Assembly: GCA_029262575.1 (NCBI GenBank)
Contig: JAJCZC010000011.1
Span: forward strand, 55,686 to 119,685
DNA length: 64,000 nucleotides
Direction of reading: 5' to 3'
Origin: Candidatus Babelota bacterium
Lineage (GTDB): Bacteria; Babelota; Babeliae; Babelales; Vermiphilaceae
The position numbers and the translations under genes were made by a program. Below are positions 23,582 to 31,590 of this stretch, in pieces (position 1 is the stretch's first letter; the number at the start of each line of letters is the position of its first letter). A model generated the notes under the pieces. The model was not told the DNA's origin and did not search any database. It was given only the letters and a program-made list of their open reading frames with translations.

Positions 23582-24644
23582 CGTTTTTTCCTTTGTGTTC
23601 TTTTTTATTAAAGTAATTGATTGCCAAATATGGATTATGCATAACTCCAGTTGCACTCATGGCAACATGTGCTCCTGTATCAAAAAATTGATCGATATGT
23701 TCTGCTTTTGTGATACCGCCCATGCCAAAAATAGTTATATCTAACTTATGTGTATCAATAATATCGCGCGCTTGTTGAATCTGTTGCAAAGCTAATGTGC
23801 GAATTGGGTCACCAGAGATGCCACACGTTGCGCGAGATGGGCCAAAATATGCTTTATTACTTTTGTTGATTACTTGTGCTGAAATAGCATTGATCATGCT
23901 CACGCCTTGTGCTCCAGCGTGTGCAATGTTGATGAGCAATGTTTCTAACTGCTTTCTTTCAGGGCATAGGCCAATTTTTACTGTTAATGGAATCTGGATT
24001 GTTTGTGTTATTTTTTTTATCAGTTCATAGGATGTTGCGCGTTGCATATATAATGGCTGTTCGCCAGAAATATTTGGGCACGAAATGTTGCATTCAATAA
24101 CTTGTGCGCCGGCATCTTGAGCAATCTGTGCAGTGAGTATGTAGTCTTGGATTAATGAGCGATCTTTTTGTGGAGAACCATATACTGAAACAATCAACAG
24201 TTGATTAGGTGATAGCGCTTGTTTTGTTTTGGCAATATCTTCGGCCATAATGTTACCATCAAAACTTGCATTACCAAATGAGTTGGCAATGGCAACGTTT
24301 TTTGAAGAGTTAATGTTTGCTGTAATCATAGGCAATTTTAGATCTTCCATTGTGAGTTGTTTATCACAATTAAGATAGGCAATGTTTGGTGCGGAATGTG
24401 CAGGCGATGCAACACTGCGCATAGTTTTATAGGTGAAAATGCCAAAGCCAAGATTTGACATCAGTTCAATACCTTTTGAGGTTCCTAATGGACATGCTGC
24501 AATGCCGATTGGCGAAGCGACTTCATAACTCAAAATATTGGTGGTGTATTGTGACGGCGGGATAAATGATTTTGGCAAAGCATTGGTAAACTGTGGTCCA
24601 TGCTTCCAATGATGGGCGAATGTTTGATCAATATCATATAACAT
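23547..24644 (-). CDS. pyrD: Dihydroorotate dehydrogenase
   Basis: Oxidises dihydroorotate to orotate with FMN. The 365-residue protein begins with a long extension and then ASPIGIAACPLGTSKG, followed by the catalytic ECNISCPNISG (the Cys of soluble class 1-type enzymes), KIGLCPE and the FMN-phosphate region GMGGITKAEH. The Cys in place of Ser at the base position argues for a class 1 rather than a quinone-linked class 2 enzyme, but the electron acceptor is not certain; I see no pyrK nearby. First gene of the pyrD-pyrE-pyrF operon. The earlier pathway enzymes are not in this window. Confidence 0.9.
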   Translation of the reverse strand: MLYDIDQTFAHHWKHGPQFTNALPKSFIPPSQYTTNILSYEVASPIGIAACPLGTSKGIELMSNLGFGIFTYKTMRSVASPAHSAPNIAYLNCDKQLTMEDLKLPMITANINSSKNVAIANSFGNASFDGNIMAEDIAKTKQALSPNQLLIVSVYGSPQKDRSLIQDYILTAQIAQDAGAQVIECNISCPNISGEQPLYMQRATSYELIKKITQTIQIPLTVKIGLCPERKQLETLLINIAHAGAQGVSMINAISAQVINKSNKAYFGPSRATCGISGDPIRTLALQQIQQARDIIDTHKLDITIFGMGGITKAEHIDQFFDTGAHVAMSATGVMHNPYLAINYFNKKEHKGKNDESQRFYSQAP

Positions 24645-24780
24645 ATGGCTACTCCCAATTTTGCATGAAACAAATTGTAGTAGTTATAGTATTTATATTG
24701 AAGTGGGTCAAGGAATTTGTTAGCGCAAGTTTAATACCTTTAGGAGCGATTTAAGGTGTTTTATACTCGAGGTGTGCAAT

Positions 24781-24838
24781 CTCAACATGCAATGTTGAGT
24801 TTTACCCTGATTATGTTAATGCCCAATTATTATTGGGC
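24781..24838. repeat. Two adjacent perfect hairpins
   Basis: CTCAACAT-GCA-ATGTTGAG (24781-24799) and GCCCAAT-TATT-ATTGGGC (24821-24838) lie in the 250-bp gap upstream of pyrD and of the pseudogene at 24895. The first recurs in variant form (TCAACATTCAATGTTGA) at 27303-27319, so it is a dispersed palindrome. No T-tract follows either one. Confidence 0.65.
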
Positions 24839-24894
24839 GTATTGAACAGGATAATCGAGGTGAGAAGAACATTGCCTAGGGCATTCGAAATTTT

Positions 24895-25453
24895 ATGATA
24901 TATCCACTTCTTGCAAAGCAATCTATTATCGATTGCCTAAACACAATGTATGGCATTAATGTTTCTGTGCCCATAAGTATCGCAGGCGATACCGATCTAC
25001 ATTCAGAAACTTATAAAGTTGAAACACCTAATCAGGGTTCATATTTCGTGAAGATAAAGCGAGACGTATGTCATGATACAAATATTGCATTGCAGCTATT
25101 GTTGTACAATGCAGGTATTAAGTTGATCATTGCTCCGATCAAAGCCATCGACAATAAATCTTTTTCACGTAATCAAAGATTTTGCGATTATTGTATATGC
25201 CTTCATTAAGATACGGCATGAAACATATAGCCCAAAATGGCGAGATGCGGTTCATTCAATCTATGAGCATCCTGATACTGCAGCAAATGATGATCCGATA
25301 ACACGTAATTCACTGACTTTTATTAAAGATCATAAAGATTCGATTATGCGCTTGCTGAACATAGCAGATACATTAAGCGTAACAATAGAAACAAAAGATA
25401 CGGATTTTGTGCTGTGTCATTCAGGCATTCATGCAGACCATGTTTTGATCTAA
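24895..25453 (+). pseudogene. Broken aminoglycoside phosphotransferase-like gene
   Basis: Two overlapping frames encode consecutive parts of one protein. Frame one (24895-25209) gives an N-terminal kinase lobe with TYKVETPNQGSYFVKIKR. A +1 shift within about 25130-25209 leads into frame two, which ends at 25453 with FVLCHSGIHADHVLI, recalling the catalytic loop CHSDIHAGNVL of APH/choline-kinase folds (spectinomycin phosphotransferase-like). The catalytic Asp of HSDxH is Gly here, and the protein stops right after the loop, without the DFD/metal-binding segment. So the gene is frameshifted, mutated at the active site and truncated; it is dead as a kinase. Confidence 0.75.
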
Positions 25454-25791
25454 GACGATGCTTGTTGTTCTCTAAGAAGCTTTTGTAAACTTGCTTTACT
25501 CTCTCTTATATCCTTTTGTGTGCGATATATGTATTCCTGTAACTGGTTTATGTAGCTCTGAGGTCCTCCTTTGATTTCTTGCTCTTTCTCGAGTTTCGCT
25601 TGTAGCTCATTTAAATAGATTTCGTTTCTTTTTATTGAGCCTCTATAGTATTTAATCTTTTTTTCTAATCTATAGGATTTAATCCTTGTTTCTAATGGAG
25701 CCACATCGTTTCCTGTCTTATCATCTGCTGCACCGTTTAGCGATAATATTGAGCTCAGCGTCATGATAGATAACAATAGTATCTTTTTCAT
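25450..25791 (-). CDS. Small secreted coiled-coil protein
   Basis: A 113-residue protein with signal peptide MKKILLLSIMTLSSILSLNG and a mature part that is almost all charged helix (ETRIKSYRLEKKIKYYRGSI, NELQAKLEKEQEIKGG), probably a short coiled coil in the periplasm or outside. GGAAAACTA precedes the ATG. Its 3' end overlaps the pseudogene by four bases. No family recognised. Confidence 0.7.
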   Translation of the reverse strand: MKKILLLSIMTLSSILSLNGAADDKTGNDVAPLETRIKSYRLEKKIKYYRGSIKRNEIYLNELQAKLEKEQEIKGGPQSYINQLQEYIYRTQKDIRESKASLQKLLREQQASS

Positions 25792-25898
25792 TAGTTTTCC
25801 TTTGATTTATGATATGAAATTAAAATTGGAACCCATCCAGACTTTAATTTCATAATAGCACTTTAATCTTGCGGGATGCAAGAAGAATTATGAAAATT

Positions 25899-25952
25899 GC
25901 AGGGCAATCGAGTGAATGACTTCGATTTTTAAGGTGTTTTGCAGGGAAGGAA
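25899..25952 (+). repeat. Dispersed ~52-bp repeat, copy 3
   Basis: GCAGGGCAATCGAGTGAATG, then ACTTCGATTTTTAAGGTG and TTTTGCAGGGAAGGAA. Same element as at 2427-2478 and 15939-15992. The rest of the 290-bp gap around it shows nothing I recognise. Confidence 0.75.
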
Positions 25953-26082
25953 AAAAATGAGATTTTTTTTGATTTTTCATCCAAATAGGAGCATTTTGGT
26001 GCTGTCATAGCTGCTATGTGTAGTCAACCTATTCGGAACTTGTTGCAGTTGCTGAACGTATAATTGATGAGATTGTTTTTTC

Positions 26083-26598
26083 TTAGTGTAACGGTTGGTA
26101 GCTTCGTATGAGTGCCTTCAGCTCAGCATTGTTTTTCACAATATGTATTTGTTTTTGATTTTTGTGTTTTTGGAGAAGTTTGTAAATCTCGGGTTTTTGA
26201 TTTTTGTTGAAGTTCCATATGTAGGTGAGAAATTCAAGGCTAGGCAAGCGATCTGGGCAGCCTTTTGCGCTTGATTTTCTTGTTTTGCCAAAATCGGTGA
26301 TTGCTCTTTTGAAGATGCGGTATAAACATCGATCTAGCGGGATATCCAAAAAAATAATTATAGTCGCTCGTTGCAATCTATATTGAGCAAGCCTTGTGGC
26401 CATGCCTTCAATAATCCATTCGTTTTGATCACAAAGTTGATTATGAGTTTCGGCAAATTTAGCTCGGTCGGGGCGTTGCCAACCAGGTTGCCAAAAAAAT
26501 TGATCTAAATGGTACAGCGGTAATTTTAAAATTTTTTGTAGTTTAAAACTTAAAGTTGATTTGCCCGAACCTGGGCTTCCAATAATTGCAATTTTCAT
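26083..26598 (-). CDS. P-loop kinase of the adenylate-kinase-like/FlaR group
   Basis: A 171-residue nucleotide-binding protein. Walker A is GSPGSGKST at residues 8-16, followed by LPLYHLDQFFWQPGW, which matches the FlaR ('DNA topology modulation protein') group of small kinases, whose true substrate is unknown. An Arg-rich lid (RIFKRAITDFGKTRKSSAKG) follows. GGTAAAAACATG is its start. Sixty-nine bases near its 3' end recur at 27381-27449, on the far side of the toxin-antitoxin pair. Confidence 0.82.
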   Translation of the reverse strand: MKIAIIGSPGSGKSTLSFKLQKILKLPLYHLDQFFWQPGWQRPDRAKFAETHNQLCDQNEWIIEGMATRLAQYRLQRATIIIFLDIPLDRCLYRIFKRAITDFGKTRKSSAKGCPDRLPSLEFLTYIWNFNKNQKPEIYKLLQKHKNQKQIHIVKNNAELKALIRSYQPLH

Positions 26599-26621
26599 GT
26601 TTTTACCGATTGATTGAAAAA

Positions 26622-26888
26622 TTAAAAAAGAGTTGAGTGAGTTCCCGTTCTTATTAAGATTAATTCTTCAGAAGTTTTTTTATATATTAGAAGCCAATCA
26701 GGCTCAATATGGCATTCCCAACATTGTGCATAATTACCTTTGAGCTTATGATTTTTGTTCTTTGGTGGAAGCTCTCTATTGTGCTGCAATTCTTCGATAA
26801 TATGTGCGAGCTTTTGCGGATCTTTTTTGCGTTTTTTAGCGTTCTTGAAATCTTTTTTAAATTGTGAATGCCATACGATGGTAAGCAT
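26622..26888 (-). CDS. YafQ-type mRNA interferase toxin
   Basis: An 88-residue RelE/ParE-superfamily toxin of the YafQ branch. It shows the family pattern HKLKGNYAQCWECHIEPDWL, then LIYKKTSEELILIRTGTHSTLF, with the catalytic His and Asp residues of ECHIEPDW and the terminal GTHS.LF. YafQ cuts mRNA on the ribosome. It starts one base after the antitoxin stop on the same strand, the usual antitoxin-first arrangement. The gene appears intact. Confidence 0.9.
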   Translation of the reverse strand: MLTIVWHSQFKKDFKNAKKRKKDPQKLAHIIEELQHNRELPPKNKNHKLKGNYAQCWECHIEPDWLLIYKKTSEELILIRTGTHSTLF

Positions 26889-26889
26889 G

Positions 26890-27153
26890 CTATTCGTCTA
26901 ATTCTTTAAAAAGTTCTTCTATGGTGTCAGCTTTTTTTAAGCCTTTTTTTGTTTTTACATTTTCAAGCGCTTTTTTGGTTATTTCATTCGGGGTATGATT
27001 TTTTGGACATGCTTGATATTCTTCTAAGCCGCGTTCGATTAATTCAACAAAAATTGTTCGCATACTTTTGCCATGATAAGCAGCAAGCATTTTAAGTTTC
27101 TTGTGATCAACCGTTGGAATATCAACTGTTACTCGTGTATTAGTTTTAGGCAT
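26890..27153 (-). CDS. RelB/DinJ-like antitoxin (ribbon-helix-helix)
   Basis: An 87-residue protein with an N-terminal ribbon-helix-helix segment (TRVTVDIPTVDHKKLKMLAA) for DNA binding and a charged C-terminal tail (KKADTIEELFKELDE) of the kind that wraps around RelE-type toxins. The N-terminus differs from classic DinJ, so the pairing with a YafQ toxin is based mainly on operon position. AGGAGAG precedes the ATG. Confidence 0.82.
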   Translation of the reverse strand: MPKTNTRVTVDIPTVDHKKLKMLAAYHGKSMRTIFVELIERGLEEYQACPKNHTPNEITKKALENVKTKKGLKKADTIEELFKELDE

Positions 27154-27173
27154 GATTACTCTCCTATTTATAG

Positions 27174-27220
27174 GGTTATATAGCTATTATACCATAAAAA
27201 CTTAAATATTTAAATACTTA
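27174..27220 (-). promoter_or_regulatory. Toxin-antitoxin promoter with palindromic operator
   Basis: On the minus strand, TGGTATAAT (an extended -10; hexamer at 27186-27191) lies about 35 bases before the antitoxin start. It is embedded in an imperfect palindrome, GGTATAATAGCTATATAACC, with a second palindromic stretch TATTTAAATA just upstream. This fits autorepression by the ribbon-helix-helix antitoxin, which is an inference. Confidence 0.6.
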
Positions 27221-27302
27221 TCTCGATGCAAGCTAAAAAAGCCTGTTTTCTAATACATATGGATAGGCTAATTAGGGTGCTTTTTGACCAAAGAGCGTAA
27301 TC

Positions 27303-27319
27303 TCAACATTCAATGTTGA
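27303..27319. repeat. Palindrome TCAACATT-C-AATGTTGA
   Basis: Second copy of the palindrome at 24781-24799, including the preceding AATC. It lies in the 300-bp gap between the toxin-antitoxin promoter and the ABC permease gene. Confidence 0.55.
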
Positions 27320-27380
27320 ATTTTGAATTCATTGTCGAAATGTGCGAGTTGTTCGGTTTATAGATTCTTAAGTTCAAAAC

Positions 27381-27449
27381 TTTGTATGAATGCGTTCAGC
27401 TCAGCATTGTTTTTCACAATATGTATTTGTTTTTGATCTTTGTGTTTTT
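27381..27449 (-). pseudogene. 69-bp remnant of the kinase gene 3' end
   Basis: These bases match 26103-26171 with four differences, at a constant offset of 1,278 bp. They correspond to the last part of the FlaR-like kinase gene (the KNQKQIHIVKNNAEL region). No other part of the kinase is present here, so this is one end of an old duplication, or a direct repeat flanking the kinase plus toxin-antitoxin segment. Confidence 0.75.
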
Positions 27450-27454
27450 ATCAA

Positions 27455-28252
27455 TTAATCAACCGGATCCATTTTCTTATTAAAAAAGTGGCATGCGCCA
27501 AAATAGAATGCAACTGAAAAAAGTAGGAGCGCAATAGAGCATGTTGGAATGCTGAAATAAAGTTCAGATCCCGTTAACGCTCGGCGCAATCCTTCAGTAA
27601 CATAAATAAATGGATTAGCTAATGTTGCATAACCCAACAGTTTTGAAACTTGAAACATGGTGAACCATGGCACCCAAAAGCCGCCAAGAACAAAGAGTGG
27701 AATATTTACGCGAATCCAAAAGCTGCCAATCTGTCGCGGGCCTTTCATCACACACATGGCAAACAACACATAACTGGCCAAACATAAGCAACTCAAAAAA
27801 GTAATCAATAAAACTGCGGGCCATGATACATATGGTATGTTGAAATTGTCACGCAATATAAGTTTGCAGATAAAAAAGAATGGACTCAAAAATATAAATG
27901 CAAAGCATGTATTGAATATAATGGTTTTGAGCAATACTAACTTCGGCTTTAATCGGGTGATTTCAAAATCAATATAGCGATTACCAACAAAATCATAGAG
28001 CATTGGCGAAGTGATCAAGCTAAACATTTTAAGGGTAATTAATAATACATTTCCAGATAATAGAGTAATCATAAAAATGTCGGCATTTTCAGATTGATAC
28101 ATCAACGTTCTGGGAACAAGATAGCCAAAAGCTATGATAAAAATAAGGGGATATAAAATGAGGTAATTGCTCAAATAAAATGATATTCGTTTGCTATATA
28201 CATAGATATCGCGGAGCAAAAATGCCCAAAAAACACGTAATGTTGCTAACAT
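27455..28252 (-). CDS. ABC-2 type transporter permease, subunit 2
   Basis: A 265-residue inner-membrane protein with six hydrophobic helices and the ABC-2 family layout (as in NodJ or polysaccharide exporters): ending with a segment before the last helix that reads ANPFIYVTEGLRRALTG, the usual P..Y..EGLR motif. It overlaps the upstream permease by seven bases and forms an export complex with it and the ATPase at 29035. The exported substrate is unknown; lipid-linked glycans, drugs and toxins are all carried by this family. Confidence 0.88.
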   Translation of the reverse strand: MLATLRVFWAFLLRDIYVYSKRISFYLSNYLILYPLIFIIAFGYLVPRTLMYQSENADIFMITLLSGNVLLITLKMFSLITSPMLYDFVGNRYIDFEITRLKPKLVLLKTIIFNTCFAFIFLSPFFFICKLILRDNFNIPYVSWPAVLLITFLSCLCLASYVLFAMCVMKGPRQIGSFWIRVNIPLFVLGGFWVPWFTMFQVSKLLGYATLANPFIYVTEGLRRALTGSELYFSIPTCSIALLLFSVAFYFGACHFFNKKMDPVD

Positions 28253-29034
28253 ACAGGATCCAATCTTTTTTTAATGCTTACATTTAATGTTAAGGTAGTT
28301 GCAATGGTAAAACCAATGATTGCAATCAAACTATACCATCCATTAATAAATGCATCACCGCCAATAAAACCTGCACGCAAACCTTCGCAAATATAAACCA
28401 TCGGGTTGAATAAAGTAATGATTGCAAACCATGGGAGAACCACAAATGCTTGTTTCCAAAGAAAAAAGGTGGCGCCAAAGTTGAACATTGGCGTTAATCT
28501 TCGTGCCCATATATTATCCAAAAACCAATCAAAGGTATAATGTATGCTGATCAAAAGCATGAAAGTGCCAAAAAAAACTACTGAAGCTATATATATGAGC
28601 ACAAACAATAGTGGGTTTGGAGCAACAAGTATTATGCGGTCGCGCAAAACAAACAAGCCAATTGCAAGAAGAGGCATCACGATAATGGTTGCTTCAATCA
28701 TAAAGTTAGCTATATATGATGCAAATACCCAAAATCTGGTGGTTGGCAATGTGGAAAGATAAAAGACACGCCCTTTATTTTTTATTTCATTGGCAAAGTT
28801 GATCGACATGCTAAAGCCAAACATGAAGAATATATTAAAAAAAATATTCACAAACATGGGGGCAATCATCTGTTGTGGCATGCCAAGTGCCGGCAAAAGA
28901 TAGCCGGTTGCTGTAATAATGACAAAGCACATAATAAATCCATCAATAACTTTACCGAGCAAATTTTGTTTGAGCAGCAACATGTCGCGATGTAACAGTG
29001 CACAAAATATGTGTATGTTAGTTGATAACGACAT
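28246..29034 (-). CDS. ABC-2 type transporter permease, subunit 1
   Basis: A 262-residue permease related to its downstream neighbour, with six helices and the matching motif FNPMVYICEGLRAGFIGG near the C-terminus. Both end in KK(R/M)DPV. The start codon directly follows the ATPase stop codon. The two permeases have diverged, so the transporter is probably a heterodimer. Confidence 0.88.
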   Translation of the reverse strand: MSLSTNIHIFCALLHRDMLLLKQNLLGKVIDGFIMCFVIITATGYLLPALGMPQQMIAPMFVNIFFNIFFMFGFSMSINFANEIKNKGRVFYLSTLPTTRFWVFASYIANFMIEATIIVMPLLAIGLFVLRDRIILVAPNPLLFVLIYIASVVFFGTFMLLISIHYTFDWFLDNIWARRLTPMFNFGATFFLWKQAFVVLPWFAIITLFNPMVYICEGLRAGFIGGDAFINGWYSLIAIIGFTIATTLTLNVSIKKRLDPVC

Positions 29035-29787
29035 TTATTTTTCCTCTTGATATTCTTTGGTTAAACGCAGAAAAATCTCTTCCAAGTTTTTGAGTTCATG
29101 TTTTTGTTTTAAATCATGCACCGATTCGACCAACATAACATGGCCTTTGTGCAGCATACACACGCGATCGGAAAGATATTCAGCTTCATCAAGATAATGG
29201 GTGGTTAAAATTACGGTGATGCCTTGTTGTTTTAAATCGCGAATAATGTCCCATAGTTTTCGGCGAATATCAGGATCAAGGCCAACAGTTGGTTCGTCAA
29301 GAATGACGATTTTTGGGTTGTGGATTAATGCACGTGCAATTAAAACGCGTTGTTTATTGCCGCCCGAAAGTTCTCTGATGGCAAAATGGCGATATTTTTT
29401 TAATTCAAGTTGTGCGATAAGTTCATTGGTGCGTTTTTGGATTACATCTTTTGGGAGCAAAAAATAACGCCCAGCAAATATAAGATTTTCTTCAACCGAG
29501 AGTTCCATATCAAGATTTTGATGTTGTGGGCAAAATCCTAAGTTGTGTCGATATTTTTCCAGTTCTTTATATATAGAAACATCATTGAATAAAATTTCGC
29601 CTGATGTTGGTGGATGCAATGTGGCCAAAATAGAGGATAACGTGGTTTTACCTGCACCATTGACACCAAGTAGGCCGAAGATTTCGCCTGCATAAATGTC
29701 TAAATTAACATCGTTGAGCGCGACAACCGTTTTTTTTGGCGTTTTATAGATTTTAGATAGGTTGCGTATTTGGACAATTGGTTGCAT
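29035..29787 (-). CDS. ABC transporter ATPase for the ABC-2 exporter
   Basis: A 250-residue ATPase with Walker A GVNGAGKTT (41-49), Q-loop in FCPQHQNLD, signature LSGGNKQ (140-146), Walker B VILDEP (161-166) and H-loop TTH (His197), all intact. The NodI/drug-exporter type is suggested by LNDVNLDIYAGEIFGLLGVN and the NLGFCPQHQ segment. First gene of the three-gene exporter operon; the next gene abuts it. Confidence 0.94.
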   Translation of the reverse strand: MQPIVQIRNLSKIYKTPKKTVVALNDVNLDIYAGEIFGLLGVNGAGKTTLSSILATLHPPTSGEILFNDVSIYKELEKYRHNLGFCPQHQNLDMELSVEENLIFAGRYFLLPKDVIQKRTNELIAQLELKKYRHFAIRELSGGNKQRVLIARALIHNPKIVILDEPTVGLDPDIRRKLWDIIRDLKQQGITVILTTHYLDEAEYLSDRVCMLHKGHVMLVESVHDLKQKHELKNLEEIFLRLTKEYQEEK

Positions 29788-29948
29788 GTTGAATGCCTCG
29801 GGAAAAGATGAAGATGAAAAATATCAATAGTAACATTATAACATAATTGTGTATGAGTACAATAACATAATCTTGCATGCGGATGGTGAATATATTATAC
29901 CTAAAACTATCGTATAACTTTTTAAACTCTTTAAAAAGGAGAAAATGT

Positions 29949-30593
29949 ATGAAGAGATACATTATTGAGTTTTTGGGCACCTTTTTTGTGGTGCTGGCTG
30001 TTAGCTTGACCGAAAACCCGCTTGCTATTGGCCTTATGTATTTGGCCATGCTTTATGTTGGTGCGCGTATTTCGGGTGCACATTATAATCCTGCTGTAAC
30101 TCAGGCAATGTGGTTGCGTGGGGTATTTAGCACAGCGCAACTTGCGCCATATTTTATAGCTCAATTGCTAGGTGCGGTTGCGGCTATAGCATTAGAATAT
30201 CAACTTTCAGGTTCATTATTTGTGCCTGATGTTTCGCCTGAAGACAATTTATATCTCATTTGCCTGCTGGAAGTGTTATTCACCTTTGTGCTGTGTTATG
30301 TATATCTAGTTACGCGCACGACTCATTCATTTAAAAAATCACAGTTATATGGTTTGATTTTAGGTTTCACTTTAGTTGGTTTGGCATCTATGGGCGGATT
30401 GTTTAATCCTGCAATTGGTGTAGCAGCATTGTTTTTAAATAGATTGTTGGGTGGAGCAGCAATTAGCTTAGGGCACAATTTATTAGTGTATGTTGTGTGT
30501 CCATTAATTGGATCAGCATTAGCAGGTTTTGCATTCGATTATTTGGAAGCGCCTGCACGAGGCGAGTTTGCATCAGTTGATTCTGCGGAATAA
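29949..30593 (+). CDS. Aquaporin/glycerol-channel (MIP) family protein
   Basis: A 214-residue six-helix channel. The first NPA box is intact in SGAHYNPAVT (47-49) and the second is NPA at 153-155 (GGLFNPAIG). In ordinary members the second box is followed by Arg, which forms the selectivity filter; here residue 156 is Ile. The pore may therefore be wider or less selective than in water channels. AAGGAG precedes the ATG at 29949; an earlier in-frame start at 29877 would add a non-family extension. A terminator follows. Confidence 0.9.
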   Translation: MKRYIIEFLGTFFVVLAVSLTENPLAIGLMYLAMLYVGARISGAHYNPAVTQAMWLRGVFSTAQLAPYFIAQLLGAVAAIALEYQLSGSLFVPDVSPEDNLYLICLLEVLFTFVLCYVYLVTRTTHSFKKSQLYGLILGFTLVGLASMGGLFNPAIGVAALFLNRLLGGAAISLGHNLLVYVVCPLIGSALAGFAFDYLEAPARGEFASVDSAE

Positions 30594-30616
30594 GTTGCTT
30601 CTTTCTTTTTTATTCA

Positions 30617-30652
30617 AAGTCCGGCACTGTTAAGGGTGCTGGGCTTTTTTAA
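30617..30652 (+). terminator. Terminator after the MIP gene
   Basis: AAGTCCGGCAC / GTGCTGGGCTT, an 11-bp stem with three G-T pairs, loop TGTTAAGG, followed by a T-run. Confidence 0.82.
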
Positions 30653-30689
30653 TAATACTTGAGTATGTGTTTTTTAATGAGGATATGTT

Positions 30690-31529
30690 ATGAGAACATT
30701 TTCAGTGGTCGATGCCTTTAGTTGGGCATTTAAGACCGTTTTTAGTAATTTTTGGTTATTTTTTTCGGTAGGTCTTCTTTATTTTTTAGTTCCAAGTCTA
30801 GATATACCAATTGTAAAGTTTGAAAGAAGGTTTGAGAGAGAAGAAGAAAAAGCAACTCAGAATGTAAAGATACAAACTGTAAATCTTGAAAAAAGATTTG
30901 AAAGAAGAGCGGAAGATGCAACTCAGGATGTAATGAAGGACGGTAGTTTGCAGCCGAGTTCCTGGAGTGTGAGTTGGTTTAAGCCTCGCTCATTGAAATT
31001 TGGGTGGTGGCCTACAGTTTTAGATTGGTCATTAGCTGCGTGTGCTGTGATAAGTTTTTTGTTAGAGTTTGTGAGTTTGTGGCTATTCTTGGGTTTGTTG
31101 CGTATTGCATTTGATTTTTATGATCATGGTGAAAGTAAATTTAAGCGTATGTTCTCGCAAGGTGAACTGTTATTTCGTGGATGGTTGTTGAGCATAGTCT
31201 ACAAGTTGTTTATAATTCTTGGCTTTGTAGCATTGATTATTCCAGGTATCTACCTCATGTGTCGTTATGCATTTGCTTTTCCAGCTTATGTTGATAAAAA
31301 AACCTTTATAAAAGAATCGTTTAGTTATAGTACAGTATTATCCAATGGGAATAAATGGAAAATTCTTGGCTTTCTGATCTGTGTTGCTTTGGTGAGTATT
31401 ATTCCATTTATTGGCATTACGATTGGACTTCTTGCACTTGTGCATGTCTATCGATCTTTGCAAGAAACTGGATCGGATTCACACGTTGTGCGAGAAATAG
31501 TATATGAAGAAGGAGTTATGCAATCATAA
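30690..31529 (+). CDS. Polytopic membrane protein with internal duplicated segment
   Basis: A 279-residue inner-membrane protein with about five helices. It is related to the protein at 33888-34595: both start with a ..F.WG/A.KT.F..F segment and share IPGIYL(M/W)CR(Y/F).FA..... and DK.T. I do not recognise a characterised family; it resembles bacterial DUF975-type proteins. Between helices one and two lies a charged insertion with a doubled motif: KFERRFEREEEKATQNVK and then LEKRFERRAEDATQDVM, a recent small duplication. GAGGATATGTT precedes the ATG weakly. Confidence 0.75.
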   Translation: MRTFSVVDAFSWAFKTVFSNFWLFFSVGLLYFLVPSLDIPIVKFERRFEREEEKATQNVKIQTVNLEKRFERRAEDATQDVMKDGSLQPSSWSVSWFKPRSLKFGWWPTVLDWSLAACAVISFLLEFVSLWLFLGLLRIAFDFYDHGESKFKRMFSQGELLFRGWLLSIVYKLFIILGFVALIIPGIYLMCRYAFAFPAYVDKKTFIKESFSYSTVLSNGNKWKILGFLICVALVSIIPFIGITIGLLALVHVYRSLQETGSDSHVVREIVYEEGVMQS

Positions 31530-31550
31530 TACATTGATGTTGTTAATTTA

Positions 31551-31581
31551 AAACGCTCGATTTTGTTCGGGCGTTTTTTTG
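31551..31581 (+). terminator. Terminator between convergent genes
   Basis: AAACGCTCGA / TCGGGCGTTT stem with loop TTTTGT, then further T. It serves the 30690 gene and lies just past the end of upp. Confidence 0.85.
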
Positions 31582-31590
31582 ACTGTGTTC

